Shown piece by piece: positions 20,293 to 31,679 of a DNA stretch of 64,000 nucleotides. The notes beneath the pieces are model-generated. The model saw nothing but the letters and a program-made list of their open reading frames with translations. It was not told the DNA's origin and did not search any database. Each line of letters begins with the position of its first letter. Position 1 is the stretch's first letter. This DNA comes from Arachnopeziza araneosa. Lineage: Eukaryota > Ascomycota > Leotiomycetes > Helotiales > Arachnopezizaceae. Position numbers and translations under genes: made by a program. Location of the stretch: positions 84,685 through 148,684 of the forward strand of contig QYAI01000124.1 of the NCBI GenBank assembly GCA_003988855.1. Direction: 5' to 3'.

Positions 20293-20785
20293 AAGTCAGC
20301 TAATTGTGAATATGTGTGTGTTCTCATTCACCAAGAATTATCAAGCTTTGTACATGCGAGAATAACTTGGTTACAAAACAACGGCAGCTTAGGTAGTCTC
20401 GAAAGCGAGGGTGAGGATCTGAGCACGTGATTGACTGCATGCGCACCTGTTCTAAAAGCACCCCGTGAATGACACGCACCTTAAATTGACTGCTGATGTA
20501 GCACTGCACCACTAATATGGACCGTTGTGGCACCCCGGGATTGATCCTTGAAAATGCGCCTGTGTCGTCTAGACGTTGATTCTTAGGAGTCGTCCTCTCT
20601 GGACAAGAAGTGAATGAAGCTTAGAAAGTACACCAAGAGCTGTGCGGATTCTGCTTATTGGTCCCGTCGCATCTTCTCCAGCCTCACGTGGGTCAGCTCG
20701 CGCTAGTGCTGATTTATGCGTTTCTTGTGAAGCCTCGTCACACCCTCGTCCTCCTCCATCATCCATCACACTCTCCATCTCAACC
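20293..20785. promoter_or_regulatory. Spacer between two P450 genes
   Basis: Contains CACGTG at 20424 (GCACGTGATTG) and again near 20685 (CTCACGTGGG), which may serve as E-box-type sites. The stretch before 20786 is CT-rich (CATCCATCACACTCTCCATC). No gene was seen. Confidence 0.4.
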
Positions 20786-22531
20786 ATGTTCGCGATCCTG
20801 TCACTTCCCCTGCTCCTGGTGGCGGTGCTGCTGGGAATATTGTACGGCGTGGTCCTGGCCGTCTACCGCCTCTACTTCAGCCCCCTCGCGCGCTTCCCCG
20901 GCCCGCCGCTCGCTGCAGCCACCATGTGGTACCAGATCTACTATGACGTCGTGCTTCGAGGTCAGTATATCTGGAAAGTCAGGGAGTTCCATGAGAAGTA
21001 TGGGCCCATCGTCCGCATCAATCCGCACGAGATCCACATCAATGATGCTGCCTTCGCCGACGAGTTGTACCCTGGGCCCGGTCCTCACAAGAGAGACAAG
21101 TGGGAGTGGGGCTTGAAGGGGCTTGGAGTACTAGGTGCGAGTCTGATGACGGCTGGCCATGAGTTACATCGTCTGAGGAGATCGGCTCTCAACCCCTTCT
21201 TCTCCAAAGCTACCATCCGGAAGCTGGAGCCAATGCTTGTTGCAAAGTTGGACCTCTTCCTCGAGAGATTTGAGCAGTTTCGGGAATCCGGGGGAGTTAT
21301 TGTTTTGAACCATGCCTTTTCGGCTTTGACGAATGGTAGGTGGTGCTGTTTGTCCAGAGTGTGCGCCGAGAGCTCACAAGGTCTTGCTAGATATTGCCGC
21401 CGAGTTCTCTTTTGGAAACTGCAACGATCGTATTCGTCATCCAACGTTCGATCCCTCTTTTCACGACAACTGTTTTACCGGTCTCGATGCCAATCATCTG
21501 ATGACGCATTTTCCATTCATCATGAGATTTCTCGAAGCCCTACCAGACAGCATTGCATCTCGAACAGATCCAGCGTACGCTATGTTTCTTGCGGAGAAGC
21601 GGGTTGGTCCTCCATCTCCCGTCTCAGCTATTCTAACACTGCCTTAGGATGTCGCAGCTCAGGCTGCGAAGGCCATGCGTTCCCCAAAGCTAGCGGATAC
21701 TGAGTATCGAACAATCTTTCATGATATCATCGTTAGTAAACTCCCACCTGAAGAGAAGACAATATCTCGCCTAGGTGATGAGGCTGCAACGACTGTCGCG
21801 GGTAAGTCATGCTCTGTGCAACTATTTTCTAAATTCTCCGTCTCGAGTGGGACATCATCTGAGTTTCGATGGAGCAGATATTAACCTCGAGTGCAGCGGG
21901 AACACTTACAACTGCTTGGGCGCTCTGTCTCGCAATCTATTATCTCGTTACCATGCCATCCGTTCTTCAGAAACTCAAATCGGAGCTTGAGACGGCGATA
22001 CCTGACCCTTCCGTCTCGCCACCACTAGCAACGATTGAAAATTTACCATACCTCACCGCAGTTCTCCAAGAAGCGATTCGGTTAGGACATGGCTCCTCAG
22101 GTCGGGTCTCAAGCATCGCTCCTGATGAGACAATGACTTTCCACAGCGAGGGGAAGGAATGGGTAATCCCAGCGGGAACGCCTACGAGCATGTCATTTAT
22201 TGACTTGCATCACGACGAAAGGATCTTCCCCGACTCGAGAACCTTCCGTCCTGAGAGGTGGCTCGAAAATCCACGCTTGGACAAATACCTCTACTCATTT
22301 GGGAAAGGAACTCGACAATGTGTTGGCATCAATCTCGCATATGCTGAGTTGTCATTGACCGTGTCAAAGATCTTTCGTGTTTATGGATCGGCGGGTTACC
22401 GACAACCTACTGACCTTGGTGCGCTGGAATTATTTGAGACGGAGTATCGGGACGTGGATTGTGTGGCGGATATGTATGTTCCAAAGATGTGGAAAGGAAC
22501 AAAAGGGGTAAGAATTCGTGTTGTTGATTGA
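20786..22531 (+). CDS. Cytochrome P450 monooxygenase, four exons
   Basis: Exons 20786-21335, 21391-21602, 21648-21801 and 21897-22531 close in phase and give 516 residues. An N-terminal anchor (LPLLLVAVLLGILYGVVLAV) is followed by the proline-rich hinge ARFPGPPLA. The I-helix reads AAGTLTTAW near residue 306 (Leu where Glu/Asp is common), with EAIRL (ExxR) near 362, FRPERW, and the heme loop SFGKGTRQCVG near 439. The sequence style (YGPIVRINPHEIH, DLHHDERIFPDS) is that of fungal terpene- and mycotoxin-pathway P450s such as trichodiene-oxygenase-like enzymes; this assignment is tentative. It follows another P450 on the same strand, so the two may act in one pathway, though no backbone synthase is near. 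Confidence 0.93.
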
Positions 22532-22907
22532 GGATTTTGGAACTGTCTTTTCGGGACGATAAGCTTTGAATTGTAGCTAGCTTATTTTGTTCTTCGGAGC
22601 GGCTCGCTGATCATCAAGTACGCCCGGTCACTCCTGAAACTAGAATGCTGCTTCTGTATGAAGCCACCGCCCGGTAGCTTCGGGAGCAATTCAAAACTTG
22701 TCAATTAATCGCTGACTTTGATGCATTAATTGTAATCCCAAATATCTATCTCGAGTTTATCCTAATATCTCCAGCACATATTAACCATCTTCTACAGCCA
22801 CTTAAGTATTCAAGGGAAGTTCAAATTGAGAAGGTGTAAGTGCCTCATCGTTATCAAGCATCGTTAGGCAAGGCATTGGCTAAAATCTGACACCCGGGAC
22901 GACAGCC
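22532..22907. other. Intergenic, nothing seen
   Basis: This lies downstream of the second P450. No coding pattern was found. Confidence 0.4.
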
Positions 22908-23037
22908 TTGTCTCAAATCTACCATGACTGGTATATCCTCCACAACCCCAGCTTAAATGGTGGTCATGTCTCCGCAAATTTGCAGGCTGCTCGAATCCAA
23001 CTGCAAACCAGCAAGATAAGCTACTATTGTACTACAT

Positions 23038-23560
23038 CAATGTCGAGTCTGTGGGATACGGATGTCGAGAAAGGTACCCAGACCAATGACAAATCCGCGT
23101 CTCTACCTGCTCTCCTAGATTCTGACGAGGAGAGTCTTGGGATTGGTATCAATATCAGCCTGCCTCCTTCGCCGCCTGTGAAGAATTAGAGTTCCTGGAT
23201 TACGGGGACCGACTTGTGCATGCCTATCTTGCACCAAGACCTCGCCATCCTCGATTCAACAACACAGCATACGACGATAAAATCCTCCAAGCTTCAAGAC
23301 TTCGACTCTTGAACATCGTTCGTATCTCAACATGATATTCTACGTCTTCAGCACGCGCTTAACAGCCCTGGTGGCAGCGATGAGGTAAACCTTGCACGTT
23401 TATTATCGCCTCTTCATGAGCATCGTATGTTCTACTGATTTATACATCTCGAAGTTCATATCTGATTGACGACTGTGTTTATAGCCACAGCAATCCGTGA
23501 CTGGAAGTTTGTTAGCGGATCCACAACCAGGATCGACCACAACCCTCGCCATATGGAAAC
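23038..23560 (+). pseudogene. Broken gene fragment of unknown family
   Basis: Fragments of one acidic, helical protein lie in order in shifting frames. A start at 23038 (MSSLWDTDVEKGTQ) is followed by a shift near 23170. Next comes EELEFLDYGDRLVHAYLAPR up to LRLLNIVRI. After another shift near 23330 comes HDILRLQHALN...LLSPLHEH, a good intron (GTATGT at 23425 to TATAG at 23484) and TAIRDWKF. The NIVRIxHDILRLQHAL helix recalls N-terminal parts of fungal DUF6594-type proteins, but I cannot confirm this. At least two frameshifts argue for a relic. Confidence 0.4.
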
Positions 23561-23784
23561 ACTACTCTCTCGATACCGTCGCCTTTTTCACGTTCAAATC
23601 GTCGTTCATTGCACTTTTCAATATAAAATTTTGATTCATTACAAAAACGTTAATTATTACTATTGCCTATCCGCGAAACTCTGAAAACATTAATTATTAC
23701 TGTTCCCTATCCCCGAAACTCTGAAACCTCTTAGCAGACTCTTTGTACTAGTATCCCATCACTCAGCTTCCCTCTGGCTTTATA

Positions 23785-24495
23785 TCAAACCCAGCGTCTG
23801 TAAACATCCACCTTTTGACACTCCGGACTACTTGCATTACCCTCTCCATAAACCCAAGTCAAGTGATTTCCAATGGAATCAAAAACCCGGGTATTATCGC
23901 ACAGCCACCAGCGATAGTACGATTTGGGAGGAGGAACCGTGGTCCCATTCCCGTAATCAAAGCCCGTCTTATCCTGATTCAAGCTGTCCTGGATGCCCAA
24001 CCGCTCATCCGGGTCAAAGGCCACGTCCAAGCCGCTCTCAAAGTTGATGACGGCAAAAGCCATGTTGCTCGAGGCGCCCTGCATCTGGATGTGCAGCGCC
24101 TGCGGCACGTATGAATCAATGACGCCGGCGCCCGACGACAGCGGCAGGCCCCAGGTGATGACCCCCGCGTCAGCGTCCGGCGACGTCAGGTCGGGCACGG
24201 CGCTGCACAGCGAGCCGTTGGCGTAGTGGCACACGGAGTACGAGATGTTGAACTGGTACTCGTACGCGTAGCGGTACTGCTGGTAGACGGCGGCGGACGG
24301 CTGGGCGTCCGCACACAGCGCCTCCTGTGCGGCGCCGTCGTGGCATGCTCCCAGGATGGTGTTGTTCAGCGTGGCATTTGCGGCGCGGATCACGAGGTTG
24401 AAGGGCGCGGATTGCACCGTCGTCTCGTTCCAGTAGAAGGTCGAGTTCTGGGCCGCGGCGAGGGCGGCGAGGGGGAGGAGGAGCAGGAATTGCAT
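23785..24495 (-). CDS. Small secreted glycoprotein-like protein
   Basis: It encodes 236 residues from the ATG at 24495. The signal peptide is clear (MQFLLLLPLAALAAAQ), with cleavage expected after AAA or AAAQ. The mature part has six or more Asn-X-Ser/Thr sites (NSTF, NETT, NATL, NNT, NISY, NGS, NGTT, NASS) and about seven Cys, in pairs that could form disulfides. No transmembrane segment or GPI signal is visible. The function is not recognised; the composition suits a wall-associated or secreted protein. Start codons upstream of 24495 would bury the signal peptide, so 24495 is preferred. It is divergently transcribed from the GMC oxidoreductase at 25384 across about 0.9 kb. Confidence 0.8.
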   Translation of the reverse strand: MQFLLLLPLAALAAAQNSTFYWNETTVQSAPFNLVIRAANATLNNTILGACHDGAAQEALCADAQPSAAVYQQYRYAYEYQFNISYSVCHYANGSLCSAVPDLTSPDADAGVITWGLPLSSGAGVIDSYVPQALHIQMQGASSNMAFAVINFESGLDVAFDPDERLGIQDSLNQDKTGFDYGNGTTVPPPKSYYRWWLCDNTRVFDSIGNHLTWVYGEGNASSPECQKVDVYRRWV

Positions 24496-25383
24496 CTTGA
24501 TGGATTGGATGGGGAGGTCTTGTTGGAGCTGAGCAGTGATAATCTGTGAGGAGAGAGAAGGTGATGATCTGTTGAGGAGAGCAGAGGAGAGGAGATGTTT
24601 ACCTACGTATTTATACATCTGAATCCGAGTCAACTCTTCTTGTGAAGTCAGAGTATATCCCTTGCGTTCATCTTCCGTGCCTCGCAGTCACAGTCCATTC
24701 GTATCAGCACTCTGTGTCGCTTATATGCTGACACCACTCCGCCACGTCCAGGACAGGTCCCGTCACACCTCGGTGACCCCACGATGATGCCCAGCCCTGC
24801 CGGTCATGGACGCTTGGGATACTCCACGACCAATCTCGTATCGGACATGCTCTCACGACGCAGCATCATCTTGGTCGCTGACCATGGACAATCAAATGCC
24901 ATCTCAACAATCTCACCGTCTGGGCTCCGGGATAGAGGTGGCATACTATGGGAATTTGGAGATGACTAATATATCGTCATCGCTATTAGCCGCGAGCGGG
25001 ACGCGGTAATCATGTTTTGGACGAGGCAAGACTAAGTTGGTATATCCTGCAGCATCGTATGATCCCTCTGGTGGATAGATTGGATGGATTGAAAGATGAG
25101 TCGAGCATTATATCTATTGCAGAGTCCGAGGATGAGCGGTGAATCGACGCTTCCAAAATTATCTGCTCTTTTGGAGGGGAAGTAGATGTTGACATATAAT
25201 GAAGAGTGGGGGATGGTATGTTACACTTACGAAGCCTCACAGCCAATTGGTTTCATTCATAGGCACTCCTGATTGAAGAGACGCAGTGGGTAATCATCAA
25301 ATGGAAGCTCTGATAATCTCATCCTCTCTGCAGCCTATTCAAAGTCGACCGACTGACTCTCGTACTCGTCCCGCCGCCTCGCC
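24496..25383. promoter_or_regulatory. Divergent promoter region
   Basis: Non-coding stretch between the secreted-protein gene (minus) and the GMC oxidoreductase (plus). It carries CT/GA-rich tracts near both starts (around 24540-24600 and 25318-25335). No gene was seen inside it. Confidence 0.45.
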
Positions 25384-27310
25384 ATGACAGATCCATCACC
25401 CACCGCCGCGGAGTTTGCTAGAACACCCTTTGACTTCCTCGTCATTGGAGGCGGGACTGCCGGACTGGTAGTTGCCGCGCGGCTCTCTGAGAATTCCCAA
25501 CTCGTAGTTGGCGTACTCGAAGCTGGGTCCCACGACCTCGGTGCTGTTGAAGAGGCGGTAAACATTCCCGGTCACTACGGTCAGACTATCGGGACCAGCT
25601 GTGATTGGCAGTTCGAGACGACGCCCCAACCGGGTCTCGGGGGGCGGGTACTCCCGTGGCCGCGCGGCAAGGTACTGGGCGGTACGAGCGCCGTGAACTT
25701 CATGACGTGGAATCGTGCCAATCGGGAGGACTACGATGCCTGGGTAGAGCTAGGAAACCCGGGTTGGGGATGGGATGATCTCTTGTCAGTCCCAAAAAGT
25801 CTCCTCCTTTGAGCTTTGGTCTTGTTGTATTTTGTCTACTGAAACCTCGAGTACAGACCGTTCTTCAAGAAGAGCGAAACTTTTCATGAGCCTACTCAAA
25901 AGGTTCAGATGGGAGCGAAGGTTAGCTTTGACTCCGCGGCCATGGGATCTAGTGGGCCGGTTCACGTATCGTTTCCTTCAGAATACTCTGCATCGCATAG
26001 TTTGTGGCACGACACTCTAAATTCTCTGGGTGTCGAAACGAACATAGCTCACCTCTCAGGGTCTAACGTAGGGGTTTGGACCAGTGCCTGCTCCGTCGAC
26101 CAACAAACTGGCGGGAGGTCTTATTCTGCTAATGCATACTACCCAGCTGGCATCTCTCGGCCTAATCTAGTTGTTCTCACTGGTGCTGAGGTCAAGAGAA
26201 TTTTATTAGAGCGAGAGAATGGCAAATGGCAAGCAAAAGGTGTTCATTTTGCGCATTTTGGCAACGAATTTGAAGTCTTTGCTTCTCGAGAGATTATCCT
26301 CTCTGCTGGTAGCGTCCAGTCACCTCAAATCCTCGAGCTTTCTGGAATTGGCGGCTCGGATATTCTATCAGCGGCAGGGATCCCAGTGAAGATTGACAAT
26401 CCAAATGTTGGAGAGAATCTTCAAGATCATCTGAGTAAGCAAACCTCATGTGATGAAAGCGCTATGATGAGTTCTTACTATTTTAGTGACAATCATGATC
26501 TTTGAGGTCGACCCATCGCTAGATAATCCAGATGATCTGAAAACTGACGCAAAGCTTGCCGCTGCCGCTCAAGACGAATATGTTAGCACGAAATCGGGAC
26601 CGCTGACGATACTACCATGCTCTATATGCTATCTACCTCTTTCCCACATCATGGACCCCGAGAGTCTTACTTCACTAGCATCATCATCTTCTACCGTAAC
26701 ATTGGAGAGAGAGAGGATCCTTCTACGGCGACTGACTCAATCTGAAAAATTGGGTCAAATTGAGTATATCTTTGATCTTGGCAATTGGAGTCCCTTCTTC
26801 AAGCCCGATTTCTCTGAAGGGAAGAAATACGCCACGATGCTCCAAATCCTCCAACATCCCTTCTCAAGCGGCAGTATTCATATCCAACCACCTGCTCAAA
26901 CACTGGCCATCGATCCCAAGTACTACACTGGCAAAAACGGACATTTAGATCTTGAGATCATGACCCAGTGCCAGCAATTCGCACAGAAGATCTGCTCTAC
27001 AGAACCGCTATCCAGCATCATCCGCTCGCGCGCTTTCCCACCTCCTTCAGTATCCGACGATGAGCTGCGAGAATGGGTCGTCCAGAGTACAGTGACGGAT
27101 TGGCATCCGGTGGGTACCTGTGCGATGGGCGGTAATGGTGGTGTTACAACCGGCGTTGTTGATGAAAGATTAAGCGTTTATGGTGTGGAGGGCTTGAGGG
27201 TTGTAGATGCGAGTATCATGCCGCTTCAGATCAGTGCGCATTTGCAGGCTACTGTTTATGCTATTGCTGAGAAAGCTGCGCACATGATTTTGGAAGACTG
27301 GAAATTGTAG
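25384..27310 (+). CDS. GMC-family FAD oxidoreductase
   Basis: A flavoenzyme of the glucose-methanol-choline family, oxidising an alcohol or aldehyde group. Exons 25384-25784, 25857-26434 and 26487-27310 close in phase and give 600 residues. The Rossmann ADP-binding motif is VIGGGTAGLVVAARLSE near residues 20-36. Then come the second GMC signature (GKVLGGTSAVNFMTWNR), GSVQSPQILELSGIG (PROSITE-type pattern) and the C-terminal catalytic segment WHPVGTCAMGG with VVDASIMP and the second active-site region AHLQATVYAIAEK. No signal peptide is visible, so it is probably intracellular. It could belong to the same pathway as the two P450s upstream and the SDR downstream. Confidence 0.93.
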
Positions 27311-27647
27311 GATGCATTAAGAAGGTTAAATTTAGCTTGAAAATATTTATATTTCGGTATGCTTTTTATCATGTTAACGTTTGCTATAGCTAAGCATGAC
27401 TAAAGACTAGCTTAGGCACCTGCTTAGGCTTGCATTCGGATCCCAACCCGTGACCGCGCTATTATAAACAGACTGTTTTAAAATTACCACTAAAGTACTA
27501 GATTAAGATGCTTACAAAAGCTCTAGATCCATGAAATCGTGTTAGCTATAGCTACCTCGGTAGTTGTCCCGCCATCACTTCCATCTCGATCCAGCTCCTT
27601 TTTGGGTGAAATAGGTAGAGCTTACATGCCCTCCAAGCTAGCCTTCC
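27311..27647. other. Convergent 3' spacer
   Basis: AT-rich, between two genes that converge here. A short repeat (GCTTAGGC) occurs twice near 27409-27430. No gene was seen. Confidence 0.4.
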
Positions 27648-29267
27648 TCACTGTCCTGAACTCCCATATAATGTCCCAAAATGCAACTTGAACCTTTCAT
27701 TATCTAGCTCAGACGACAATCCGATATGAGGTAGCATATCATTCGACGGTTGGAAAACAGAGTATTTGATCCCATGTAGCTTTTCTAGTTCCTGACGTAG
27801 TTCATCATCAGAATAAGCACAGATTTCTGTCCCAAGATTGGTCTGCATGGCTTCAGCCAGGTCTGCAACCGCTCTGTATCTTCCAAGTGACCGGCCCTTA
27901 CGGCATAGCTCACTTTTTCGATTCATGTGGACCCATACTGCATATGTCACGGCACACCAGACCGTGTTCAGGACAAGAACGATGAATGCTAGGTAGCTAG
28001 AAACTCCCCACCCATAGCGGGTGCCTGGGATGCATAGGGTGTTGTCTGAGTCTTCGAAATAACTCTGGTTGTAGTATTGGTCCTCAAAGATGTAGAAGTA
28101 AACAAAATTCATATTATCAGATAGAATAAGGGACGTATTTTTCTGAACGCCATCTTTCCATAGGAAATCCTGGTCCTGTTGGTAGACTATTTGCGTACGT
28201 AAGCTTCCATTTATCTCGTAATTTTGGAAAGTTTTACCTTGGTATAATTCTGTCCACAGAGTAGTATTGGGTCCATTTGGCATATATATTGACTCATTCT
28301 GATATTGGTTGATATTTTGAAAGGCAAGATTAGAAATCTTAGCAATATCTGTATAATTGGCATATGTAGATATATTTGAGTCTTGAAGCTTGACGAGCGC
28401 ATCAAGCAATGGAGTGTACCCGGTCATTGCATTAGTGATTACCGGCCAGAAAATAACCCAAGCAGTTCCTACTACCATCCACAACAAAATCAACTTTTTA
28501 CGGAATCCCAAATTCTGGAAGAAGCTCTTTATCACGGGGGAAAGGGTTGAAGCCTGGGGCCACTAGATAACAGAGAAGTCAGTAACTGAACCTTGAAATG
28601 GGGTGGGAGGACGGGGTTCCCTTACTGATAGTGTCAACGATATGTAAAGATCGTACGAAATAGTGTGAGTTTCCATAATTCGCAAAAGAGCTGCTGTGTA
28701 GACCTTGTAGGAAACCCATCCAAGCAGAGCCTGACCACTACGAGAAACAATCACGTCCCAAAGCAAGTCAATAAGTCTTGCTGTGCTATAAGAGTAGTTG
28801 CCAAATGGAGAGTCAATGTCGAGGATGCTAGAAGTGCTGCTATTGCTAGGGGTAAGCGAGTCACCAAAGCCAAAGAATGCCTCAGAACAGAAGGTGGCCT
28901 GCGATGAAGAGAAGGCTTTCTCATTAAAAGTGTATAGTATAACAGGAGTCATCAAAGGTATGGTCAGTGAAATAAGGAATATCAAGATTGTGGTAGTATG
29001 TACGCCAACACGCCACCAAATCGAGGTCTGAGTATATGCCTTTGCTGGCAGTCCGTGTCTGGGAGCTCGTGGGCTTTCGTCGTCAAGCACCTGAACTACC
29101 GCCGCACTTTTCCGCTGCGGTAAAGAGATGTGGTTGATTAAAAAAGGAGCAGGAGAGTCGATATCGTGTTGAAACATGGCTGACTCTGTCCCAGAATCTT
29201 CCTTAGTCAAGGTCTTATATTGGCTGGACTGGAACGCTCGGAGCGGGATGAAGTCGTTGTCTTTCAT
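27648..29267 (-). CDS. Multi-pass membrane protein of unknown function
   Basis: Not assigned. Exons 28626-29267 and 27648-28562 (read on the minus strand) close in phase 0 and give 518 residues. The cytosolic N-terminus of about 85 residues is followed by a strong membrane segment (TTTILIFLISLTIPLMTPVI), then one around ALLGWVSYKVYTAALL. Next come LILLWMVVGTAWVIFWPVI and, after a large N-glycosylation-rich loop (many NXS/T), YLAFIVLVLNTVWCAVTYAVW. The C-terminal tail is hydrophilic. This layout, with a long lumenal or outer loop between the third and fourth segments, is common in uncharacterised fungal membrane proteins. The start at 29267 is the first ATG of the frame. Confidence 0.8.
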
Positions 29268-30145
29268 GTTTGCTTCGAGGGGTGCTTGCGATAAGTCGAT
29301 TGAGATTTTATGCTGTTTGGAAAGCTTTGATGTTGACGTGAGAAGAATTAGTACAATCGATTTTAACCTCTCGAATGGCCGGGGGCCTCGCTTCGAAGCG
29401 TAGGATCAATTTCATCCTGCTCCCGCGTTGTTCCTGTAAGGCTGGCTGAGCGCTGAAGCTCCAGGACAATCCTTCGAAGCCACCAACCGCTTAGTTGGTT
29501 TCAGCTCGATTACATGTAGATCTCGGGCGAATAAGTTTGCGCTTTATCAGGCCCCCTGAATCTATTTATGGTATTTTGGCGTTGATAAGAAGCGCCAGCC
29601 GCGTGACAAAGAAAGTCTGGGCCACCAATCTTGATTTTACAGTGATTCAATGCACCAATGAAAAGGAAGACCTCTTTTCTCCTTTTTCATGCATTAGCCA
29701 CACTCGCGCGCTCAAGGCCGGACCGCGATAATTGTCGACACAATGGCTACCGTAGTCAGGCCTCGGAGGATCACAGCTGTCTCAGCAAAACATAGCCACC
29801 GGGATACGGTTCGGCTCTCTCCCGACAAGAAGGTCTCTGCGAGGACTTTACTAGCGCGGTTGTGCTCCTAGATTAGGTATGTATTTCCAGCTGCAGCACG
29901 TGATAATGATTACAAATCCATTTGCTGAAAGGTGCCAAGGCATTCAGGGGACAAACATCAGTATATCCACCATGTCTCATTGTAGCCCTAACCCTAAAAC
30001 TTGTTTAACAGTAGCACTAGCGCTATAAGCAACACCTACTCCATATTACCATAACGATTGCTCCACCTCCAAGTCATGTCTGCGAACTGCAGCTAAAATT
30101 GTTTATCTAAATAAAAGGAAAAATTATAGCAGAGACTGCTTCCCG
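29268..30145. other. Intergenic, includes a short telomere-like motif
   Basis: No gene was seen. CACGTGATAA is at 29897 and CCCTAACCCTAAA at about 29985 (two telomere-type units, too few to call a telomere relic). It carries the promoter of the membrane-protein gene on the minus strand. Confidence 0.4.
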
Positions 30146-31236
30146 TCATTCTCTCATAGCATCTAGGATCTTCCTAACGTTCGAAAAGTCAAGCTCAGTC
30201 AGTGTCTCCTCCCACAGCCGTTCTATCACTACCTTGCCTTCAAGCGTGTACAGAAAGGCAGCAAATCTACAAGGGGCAATTAGTAAGTGACAACATATTA
30301 TTAGAGAATGGGAAGGGAGACCTACGGATGAATTTGCCAGCTCATAAGAAAGCAGCCGTGGGACTCCTTTCCGTGGTTCACAATTGCGTCAACGAAGCAC
30401 GAGGCGCCAACTTTCGGAGTCCTCCCAAGCATGCCAAAGAGCATCATGCCGAACTTCCTTCCACCTTGGGCGTCCCGAAAGAGCTCCGTGCCTTTGCACC
30501 AGGCACAGTCTGCTAGATTGACGATTACATCGTCGGCCGAGACGTACTCGACGAGCTTCCAGAGCCACATATGCATCAGTAGCTTGGATGAGTTGTAGGT
30601 CTCCTGCTGGTCGAAGTTTTTGGGGTCATCGAAAGATAAAAGCAGGGGATTCTCTTCTTTGTTGGGCAACTTAGCAGCGAGACTCAATGCTGCGTTGACG
30701 ATTGTCAAGCGTGCTGGCTTGCCAGCTACGTTCCCCTTGGCCTTTAGGATAGGCAGGAGAAGCATAGCAAGTAGCACGGTCGAGATGTAGTTAACTTGGA
30801 TTGTCTCCTCATGGCCGGTATTCTTGTTGGGTGTAAATTGAAGCTTTCGAGCGCCCGCGTTAAGAAGCACAATGTCGATGCGCGATAGTTGAGCCTGGAC
30901 ACGGTTGGCAAAGGCCTGCACCGACGGATAAGAACTCATGTCTAGCTGCCAGACCTCTAAAGCAGCTTTTGGATACAGTTCCTGAAGCTTAGCGGCAGCT
31001 TCTTTTCCCCTTTCGAGTGAACGCACGGCGACGATTAGTCTTGATAGTTTGAGGCCTAGGAGCTGGAGCGCGGCTTCATAACCAAGCCCTGTGTTGGCAC
31101 CAGTGACAATGGCTGTCTGGCCTGAAAGATTTGTATCTGGAGCTGGCCATACTGTCTTGGCGCGGAATTGATTGTGAAAGAAGACGTTTGGGAAGAACGG
31201 GGCAGTTGATGCTGGGAGATCCTTGGAGCCAACCAT
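30146..31236 (-). CDS. Short-chain dehydrogenase/reductase
   Basis: An NAD(P)(H)-dependent oxidoreductase with a Rossmann fold. The exons 30326-31236 and 30146-30266 are joined by an intron (GTAGGT...TTGTAG) and close in phase to 343 residues. The cofactor motif TGANTGLG is near residues 45-52, AVRSLERGKEAA follows, then QLDMSS, LNAGA (NAG motif) near 131, a catalytic Ser in NAALSLAA, and the YNSSK catalytic Tyr/Lys near 215. The family's length and motif order are normal. The C-terminal exon would be lost if only the uninterrupted frame were taken. It is divergent from the regulator at 31680 and belongs to the set of oxidoreductases between 18.6 and 31 kb. The substrate is unknown. Confidence 0.92.
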
Positions 31237-31679
31237 AGTGAGCGTTAAGTAATGATAGATGCTTGATTACGGTTGGAAAAGTCAATAAGGGCGAGGAAAT
31301 CATCCCCGATATATATAGCTCCGTTTATGAGCCATTTCACTGAGCCACCTTTCATGATTTTGTGGCGACCACCGATTGTATTCCCTTTCAAGCCAAGGGA
31401 AACGGGGCGTCGGAATTAGGAGCTTCGCGACCAATGGGATGCGAGCAAATGAAGCTAAACCCAAAACGGCATACAATCACAATAATCACCTGTCAGCAAC
31501 CCTTACATCATTTCATCTTTCCCCTGTTTTTTCTCCATAGCACAATATTTGCTATTGACTTATCGGTTGCTCTCTTTCGCTCATCAATTTACCGGCAGTG
31601 ACACGCCGCGCGGACGCTGGCAGCCTGGGGACCCTCCAGCGACAGTGATTGTATCCCGCTTTGGGTTACTGGGCATAGG
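31237..31679. promoter_or_regulatory. Divergent promoter between SDR and regulator genes
   Basis: A 443-bp stretch serving both starts. A TATATATAG-type box lies near 31310 on the SDR side. No gene was seen. Confidence 0.45.

Noticed and set aside
20642..20785. N-terminal extension of the second P450
   Set aside because: Would place a polar stretch before the membrane anchor; the ATG at 20786 follows a CT-rich leader and gives a normal P450 N-terminus.
24496..24633. 46-residue N-terminal extension of the secreted protein
   Set aside because: Would bury a clear signal peptide that begins at 24495.
29982..29996. Interstitial telomere (CCCTAACCCTAAA)
   Set aside because: Only two units; expected by chance in this length of sequence.
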